Positions 57,456 to 64,000 of a DNA stretch of 64,000 nt are shown piece by piece (position 1 is the stretch's first letter; each line of letters starts with the position of its first letter). A model generated the notes under the pieces. It had not been told where the DNA came from, did not search any database, and saw only the letters and a list, made by a program, of their open reading frames with translations. A program made the translations under genes and the position numbers. Origin of the DNA: Acanthosoma haemorrhoidale (taxonomy: Eukaryota > Arthropoda > Insecta > Hemiptera > Acanthosomatidae); assembly GCA_930367205.1 (NCBI GenBank), contig OV884014.1:107862638-107926637 (forward strand), in the 5' to 3' direction.

Positions 57456-60045
57456 TTAGTCAAGTTTTCAGAGTTTGAGCGGAAACCAAGCAATCTTCAA
57501 CGAGTAAAGGCCACGAGAGGCTAATCAACAGGGCAAGGAGTCCTGCCTTAAGTACCCTCTCCCCTTGCCTGCTGGGAGGCTGCAAGGGTCTAAGCCGGCG
57601 GTGACAAGCCCCAGCTTCACGCACACCTGTGGCGAGGAACGTGACCGGGGGTGAGGAACGTGACCGTCGCCTTATTACCCGGCCAGGGGACAAGCCCTGG
57701 AGGTAGAGAGGGCTCAAAAGGGTTGTTATGTTTATGACCTGTCCCGTGTGACTTAGTTGGCTTCCGCCTTTTATTGCTTAACACTTTTACAATGATTTAC
57801 ATTTGTTTATAATACATTTAGTTCATGTTATTTTACTTTTGCTTACATTATATATGCAATAGAGTATAGGATGATTTATCTTATGTAGTTAGCGGTCGCT
57901 ACAAGGTCCATTACGGCATCTATCGGTAATCAAAGCAACTTCTCAATATCGAAGAAGGGAGAGGGGGGATGTTTCAATTTAACCTATCTATCAAAACGCA
58001 TTCAAATATAGTTTGCTTAATTATCAGCCAAAGAGTGACAGGGCGGGATCCCAACACGAGACTTTCTCATTTCCTCTCTATAACTCTCTCTAACTGACTC
58101 TAATAGATTGACTAGACTAACGGACTACGACGATGGCTCAGGATAATCCCCCCCCCCATTAATAATTATTTATAACAGTGCCATTGCTAAATGTTACTTC
58201 ACAATATTAGAATACGTCATTTATTTAAAATCGATCCTAGAATGAAATCCAGAAGAAGAAGTACTGGCTTGGTGAGAGAAGTCGGAGTTGGAGGAAGTTC
58301 TGGATTGAAAAGTGTACACGCTCATTAATAATAATACAAGTCACCTTTTTTAATTTATTATTTATGTAATTTATTCAATAAATTATTTACAAATAGTACA
58401 ATAAAAATAGATGGGTAGGCGATAGGAAGAGTATGAGCTCACAAATGTATTTGATAATTTCACTTCGGCAGTAGAGATGATATTGAATCCAGACAATACA
58501 TTTCTCTTTTCCAGCACGGGCCTTACCTGAGTGAATATCGATGTCATTTCCAGCAACCGCAGTCGGATCGGGAGTGGAGGCCTCCCTGGAACACCCCCCT
58601 TTATCTCGCGGCTATAGCCTGTAGGGATGGGGGAGGAGCTCCCAAGTCGATAAGGAGGCGATAGAGGGATTAGGGGTTTAGCTCAGGAGTGCCTTGAACA
58701 AGGCGTTTATTGCAGCAGTCCTTGGAAATAAAAGACCTTTCTGTTAACACATTTTACCATGTCGTAAATGTGTAAATGAAAAACTCGAGTAGGTTGACAT
58801 GTTAGCGGTTTTGTCGGACCTGTGCCATTAGGGTGGATGTCTTTAGTTAAACATAAAAATATCGTGTATACTTCGCTTACTCTTAACATTTCTCAAGGCT
58901 CGAGGTTGAGCAAACTTTATAATTCTTTCGTCATGGTTCAACGAACGATAAGCTGCCAAACCAGCTTTAATAATTCTATTTATCTCAGCATTATAGCTCT
59001 TTACACTAGTTATCTATTTGACTAAAAGAGATTTTCAATAAAGCTAAATAAAAATTTTTTTTAAAGAAAATGGCAAAGAGTATAGTTTCTTTACTTATTA
59101 CGTTCATATATTTCCAAAAATAGCAATTGTATTATAATAAATGAAAACAAATTTGTATATAATTTTTGTATAATCTAGTTGCGAATACAAAAAGAGAGCT
59201 AACATATCCTAGTTGACAAAACTCCAGAAGGGAGACCATGAAAATATTCTAGTAAAAAGAATACAAAGGGAAAATTTAAAACAAAACCTTTGTAGATTAA
59301 AGTGTCCACTTTTAATATAAAGAACATTGCTCAACCCCCCCCCCCCCTAGAACTGACAACTGATCCGAAAGCCACACATTGGTGTAAAAGTTGTCTCAAC
59401 TCCCTGGGGCAACATCGCCAACAATCGGGAGTACATTGGGAAAACAGTCGGGGAACTAAAACAGCTGTGAGGGCAGTTGGGGTGGTGTTAACTTAGCCGG
59501 GAGAATATATCTATCAGGCCTGAATAAAACACTGTACGGAAGGAGATAGGTGTTATATACGAGAGTACAGTAAATACTTAAAACACATTTTTAATTCAAA
59601 ACAACTCACAATAATTACATAGTTTACAGTCAAATCATATCCAGATCAGTGTTCTACAGAGTTCTGTATAGGGACTCAACAGGACCTCAAGGGTGAAAAC
59701 GGCTTGTTTCTTCCTTAGGAAGTATTCGGTCAGCGTAAGACCCGCTACCTGCTCCAGTCAGTTACTCCGCTTCTGTTCCATCCTTTCCCGGGGGGTCTTA
59801 AGTACCTTTAGTTACCTTAAGCAGTACATACTTGCCGGGAAAGCACATGCTGTTTTCTTTATGCCAAACGAACATTGTTGAGATTAAACGCTTGGTTCAA
59901 TCACGCCTCAATATACCTATGTGCATTGCAAGACAGTATCCAATGATGGTCTAGTTGTGGCCACCTCTTAATTACGAATAATTAAAAGTTACCCTCATCT
60001 CGTCCCAGAAAATATCTGTTTCCATATTTGTACAAATACAGATTA
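57456..60045. other. Unrecognised region
   Basis: No gene is recognised. The part at about 57480-57720 is GC-rich, with a minus-strand frame (57717-57460) that ends in a hydrophobic stretch (LLALLISLSWPLLVEDCL) and matches nothing I know. C10 lies at 58148-58157 and C13 at 59335-59347. Confidence 0.35.
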
Positions 60046-60988
60046 TGACGTCAGTCGGAGTGGGAGAGAAGCTGGTGGGGAGAACAGCCACTGGTGGGGA
60101 TGACTCCCCACTACGGCTAGCCTTCCTATATAAAAAACGCTCTGTAGGGTGAAAATCAGTGAGCCCCATCACCTAGATTTGTATTCATGTTATTTCCTAT
60201 TAACGTCAATCATGATTTATGTAACCCAGCCTCCTTCAAATGCATAGCAGAAAGAGGAGAAAATTTGTCAATTCTTTTGTTTATATTTTACACTGTATTA
60301 AATTCAAAGGGTTTAGAAAAAAAAACAAAAAAAAACCTAATTACCATAACGAACCGGACCGTCACTTGGAACACTACTCTCTCTCTGCACTGGCGCTTGC
60401 TGCTCTACTCAAAACCATGGTTTTCTCATTCAACTACCTCTCCATCTTTCCTAACCTTACTGTGTTTTAGTCCGGCGTTGTCAGACCCCACACCTTCCTA
60501 GTGGGAGTCTCTGCCTTCGTCTCGCTAAAACTAGCACCTCCTTGGGAGAGACCTCTTCCTCGCGGACGACGGTTACCGTGGCCCTACAAACTTACCAGTA
60601 GCGCCTCCCACGGCAATCCAGTCTGCTTCTCTCCGGTTCACACTCACCTTTGGGATCCGGACGGTTTTCGCCTACCCTTAGACACCGATTGTGAATTCGT
60701 GGTCATTCCAAGACCACATAAACTACCTATAAATCTACCCTGTACATCTTCTCCTGAACATAGTGCTTTGTCGGGGCACACACCTTCTAAAGATCTTATG
60801 GAGTCAGATGAAAACGAATTAGGCTGCCCGCCGACTAGGCCGGCAGCTAGGGTGAAAGACCACGGGTACGCCCGCCTTATCTCTTTCTGGGCGCTCGCCG
60901 GACGGTGGCTAAGAGGATGTAGTGATCCTAGCCCGCGGCGGGCGTCTCCTCCCCACTTTGGGGATACTCAGTTATCTGAGCCCGACGA
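60046..60988 (+). repeat. Repeat family R, copy 3, interrupted by a LINE A 3' end
   Basis: The left part (60046-60157) matches the left end of copy 1, including CTTCCTATATAAA. The right part (60337-60988) matches copies 1 and 2 to the shared end GATACTCAGTTATCTGAGCC. Its frame at 60501-60998 is open for 165 codons and is related to the frames in the other copies, but matches no known protein. This is the longest and best preserved copy. Confidence 0.72.
60158..60336 (+). mobile_element. LINE family A 3' end inside repeat R
   Basis: It starts at the conserved hairpin half (GTGAGCCCCATCACCT) and continues as the 9.4 kb copy does (TTGTATTCATGTTATTTCCT, CCTCCTTCAAATGCAT), ending in an interrupted A tract (60317-60335). 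The A tract is followed by the same bases as at 9351 on the minus strand (CCATAACGAACCGGACCGTC). Confidence 0.82.
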
Positions 60989-61449
60989 TAGGCGTTGATA
61001 GGCGACAAGGGAGAAGAGCCTCGGCTTGGTCGATTCCCAGATCTTAAGGGCTTCCTACTCAGGCTGACCATGTTGGGCTTTAAATCGGACTCATAAGAGA
61101 AACTGCGTAGCTCCGAGAAGTAAGTAGCAACAACCTAGCTCTCATCTTGTTTGATTGTAAAGCATGCATTTATTATTTTAAGCGTAGAAGTTAGTGTAAC
61201 TACTTCAAGATAAAAAGATTATTAATAATCAAATTCATAAATGGGCAGTGATATTTATTTTTGATATTTTATTATAAAGCAATAATAATTTTTTACCATG
61301 GGACATTAACGTGCATTATAGAATATATATTCTCCACTGAATTTCATCACTCAATGCCAACAGGGCATATGTATTTAGCGAAACAAACAGACACAGTTCT
61401 GTATAGCGAATTTTATTTGTGGCATAGAGTTGACTATTATTAATGATTA
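60989..61449. other. Unrecognised region
   Basis: Nothing recognised. Confidence 0.4.
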
Positions 61450-61530
61450 GTAGCCAAAGGACATCCGGATTCGAACCCACCACTGAGCTGGTCAAACACG
61501 AGTGACAATTTTCCCAATATCCTAGCGATA
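61450..61530 (-). ncRNA. tRNA-derived, SINE-like sequence
   Basis: On the minus strand, an exact B box GGTTCGAATCC (61467-61477) follows a GTCA/TGAC stem that could be an anticodon-arm relic and a possible A box around CGCTAGGATATTGGG. No acceptor stem forms. A SINE head is the likely explanation. Confidence 0.45.
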
Positions 61531-63499
61531 CTTTTACTTTTAAAAGAACATGAGAACCTTAACAATCGTCACAAGTTTCGTCAATTCTGCGTTATTCACA
61601 CAAAATTACAAAAAAAAAGTTCACATGGCTGGGAGGCCTAAACAAGTTAAGCTATAAAAGGGCGAGTCACTCAGTTTTTGAGTGAGGCTAAACAAGGTTT
61701 TTACCATCAAGAGCCGATGAAAGAAAGATCGGGGAGGGATTAATATCCCGCAACTTCAAAGGGCTACAGGGGCGAGGATTTGGACCTATCATTTGGGACC
61801 GAGCCCAAGAGATGACAAAATGGGATCAACTTCCCAAACTGATAAATTAACAAGAAGAAATAGGACTGCCAAAATTGGAGCCATCTCAGAGAGAATGATT
61901 CATGAGCTGGGAAGGTTTGAGCCGGAAAATGAAAAAGAAAATCCTTCACCATGGGAGCACCTTTTAGCAGCAGTCCAACCTGAGGCCTGGGAAATGGAAA
62001 ATTGAATACAACCCGGGGCGCTCTTTGAATCTGCAAAGGACTTTTCCAAAATTAGTTAATGTATCGTCTTTTTGTGGACAGGTCGTGGTGAAATAACGAA
62101 TGATCATGTAATTTTCTTGTTAATGCAATTTGTCTGTCAGTCTTTCTCTTAGCTTTTATCAAAGACATTAATTGAATCATTCTCAAAAACTGGAAATGGT
62201 TGCTTGTTAGTTAAGGTAAAGTGGGGCCCGTTTCGTTAATATATCACTTTTAGCATTTTTAAATTGTCATTTGTTCCCTGAATAGATAACGGCACATTAA
62301 ACAGTAAATAAGATAAATTTAAAAAACATTTTAAAGTTTCCGGAGCTGAAAATTGAAGTAGTGTACTTAGTATGTACTATGTACTGTTTTGGTTTTAGTA
62401 GTTTTTGTTTAACTAAATTAAATGAAGTTATTCTTATAAATAATACTGGTAAAATCATTCTTAATATGTACAGTATGTTTTATTAGAGCGTTATCCATCA
62501 TGAAAAACAATCGTCACACGGGCAGTACCGCGGAGGCATAGGCGCGCACCCTACTTCAGCGGGTTTCATTTGTCGAGCATTCAGTAGTGAGCGTTTCGTA
62601 CATCAAAGTTGAATGTCGTCATATCGGAGAATTTCCTTACTTCGCAATATTATTGAAATAGTACATTGGTTGATTTCATACAGTAATGCCTTTATGTTTG
62701 GTTTTATTGCTAGATAATTTATATGCCAATCTAAAAAATTAGCATAATAAGGTAAAAAAATATTTTAAATTGTACAGTAGATAAAAGTTTAATGAATAAA
62801 GGTATTCTTTGCATTTATGCATTATATAGAACCCTCCTCAAATGAAATGATATTTTGTTTATAAATGAATTATAAATAAATTTTGTTTACAATTTTAGAT
62901 AGTAATATTTTATTTAATGTTTCGTTTAAAAGTTGACAGCAGTAGCTCTTAGAGAATGAAACAGACCGGTGATGTTTCATAACTGAACAAAGTAATTGGC
63001 CCTCGCATTGTTGCAACAACGTCTGACTGTAGTTATTGTTGACCGACAACAATAGCTCAGTGCCTGAAAGAGCAACAACATGGCCTGCATATTATAGCTG
63101 TGTAGCCTGTCATAATCATAAGGTTTTTCAACATATCTATCTCTTAAAGGTTTATTATAACCGTTATGAATGTTTTTTTTAAATTATTTGCATAGAGCCA
63201 GAGATCTGGGATGATCTCGAAAATTTCAGATTGTTGTGAAAATGAACTGATATTAAATAGCCAGGTGTATTACAATCCAAGTATGTCACTAAGGGAGAGG
63301 AGTATGTCAAGAAATACGAGAACCTTAAATATATGCACTTTCTCACTAGACACTTGAGAAATTTTTAAAGTTGGATTCACAAAAGCCAACATTTTTCACG
63401 GTCGCAATAACAGGCCATGCAAAGACATACGAAACACTGCCAGAGTTGAGAGAGTCAATATCTCTATGTAATTGATGAATTAAATACATTTAAATTTAG
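61531..63499. other. Unrecognised AT-rich region
   Basis: No gene is recognised. A hydrophilic plus-strand frame at 61793-62005 (70 codons) and short frames elsewhere lack known motifs. Confidence 0.4.
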
Positions 63500-64000
63500 T
63501 TTAAAAAGTCGAACATCAAGCGCATCCAATCGTTTCAATCGAAAGTCCTGAGAACAATAGTAAATGCCCCTTATTATGTCAGCAGCAAAACCCTTCATAA
63601 TGATCTTAATAACTAATATAATAAATCACTAATAAATAACTCATCCCTTCCAAGTTCATGAAATTCCATAGTAACCTATCCAACCACCCTAATCTCCTAG
63701 CACAGTCATTGCACTGCACCACTCATCCCTATAATCCTCCTCGGAGACTGAAACGGCAGTGGCCTCGTGACCTACTATAAATGCGTAACAGTGGGAGTCC
63801 TGACAACGGCCAGTTTCTCCAATCATGTCCTGAGCGCCTGTGGCTCTCGCGCTCTTGGTCAGCCTCCACTGGCTCGTATCAGGTGCGGCGGGCAGGGGAG
63901 CGTGGGAGGCTTCCCAAGATTCCGCTTCCTCCTTCGTATGTGAGGGAGGCAACAACCATGTGGACTTGGGGGGCCCCTGGGCTGTTTGTAAATATTGTAT
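63500..64000 (+). mobile_element. LINE family B 3' region, running off the window
   Basis: It matches 14028-14340 closely (AGTCGAACATCAAGCGCATC, CAGTCATTGCACTGC, CTCCTCGGAGACTGAAACGG). The coding part is disrupted by a changed AT-rich segment near 63607-63640. The 3' UTR from 63890 also matches 42840-42900. The end of the element lies beyond 64000. Confidence 0.85.

Noticed and set aside
60501..60998. 165-codon frame as a host gene
   Set aside because: It lies inside repeat R, and the other R copies carry indels in the same frame, so it belongs to the repeat.
61450..61530. Functional tRNA gene on the minus strand
   Set aside because: The B box is exact but no acceptor stem or full cloverleaf can be drawn.
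1..64000. CRISPR array, prokaryotic operons or integrated bacterial DNA
   Set aside because: There are no regularly spaced short repeats with unique spacers, no ribosome binding sites, and no gene-dense stretch. All recognised content is eukaryotic mobile elements.

Overview
The window is AT-rich eukaryotic DNA that looks like an arthropod genome, most probably an insect. The evidence is the mixture of mobile elements: several mariner copies and a Tc1-like copy, two jockey-type LINE families, a Ty3/gypsy LTR element and tRNA-derived SINE-like sequences. No intact host gene, rRNA or functional tRNA could be supported. Nearly everything recognisable is a mobile element, most of them broken, set in unrecognised AT-rich sequence with minisatellites and many G/C homopolymers.

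Layout. 1-3.1 kb: an inverted-repeat element, then a 232-bp near-perfect inverted duplication formed by repeat family R. 3.8-4.7 kb: an internally deleted mariner. 6.3-6.9 kb: a strong hairpin and a 43-bp minisatellite. 8.8-10.7 kb: an R copy fused to the 3' part of LINE family A, including its reverse transcriptase. 13.6-14.5 kb: LINE family B with its 5' part inverted. 16.1-21.5 kb: a nearly complete Ty3/gypsy element with identical short LTRs, a tRNA-Phe-type primer site, gag broken at a 12-G run, and an intact pol. 21.5-29.7 kb: mostly unrecognised. 29.8-30.4 kb: five copies of a 133-bp tandem repeat. 30.7-31 kb: a LINE C-terminal remnant. 32.5-33.2 kb and 36.4-36.7 kb: LINE A 3' ends. 35.3 kb: a 65-bp tandem repeat. 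42.7 kb and 63.5-64 kb: LINE B 3' ends. 43.9-45 kb: a Tc1 element lacking one catalytic residue. 45.9-46.8 kb: a foldback mariner made of two 3' halves. 47.7-48.9 kb: a broken DD34D mariner. 53.8-54.2 kb: a retroposon with a 15-bp target duplication and a GC-rich, hairpin-filled 3' end. 60-61 kb: an R copy with a LINE A 3' end inside it.

The elements interact mainly by nesting and fusion. LINE A joins repeat R at the same junction at 9.35 kb and 60.34 kb, and three loci carry head-to-head inverted structures. The only element that looks recent is the gypsy copy, because its LTRs are identical. I did not find a clearly new gene system. The strongest candidates for follow-up are the foldback mariner, the structured retroposon at 53.8 kb, and the gag/UGA/pol arrangement with its tRNA-Phe primer site.
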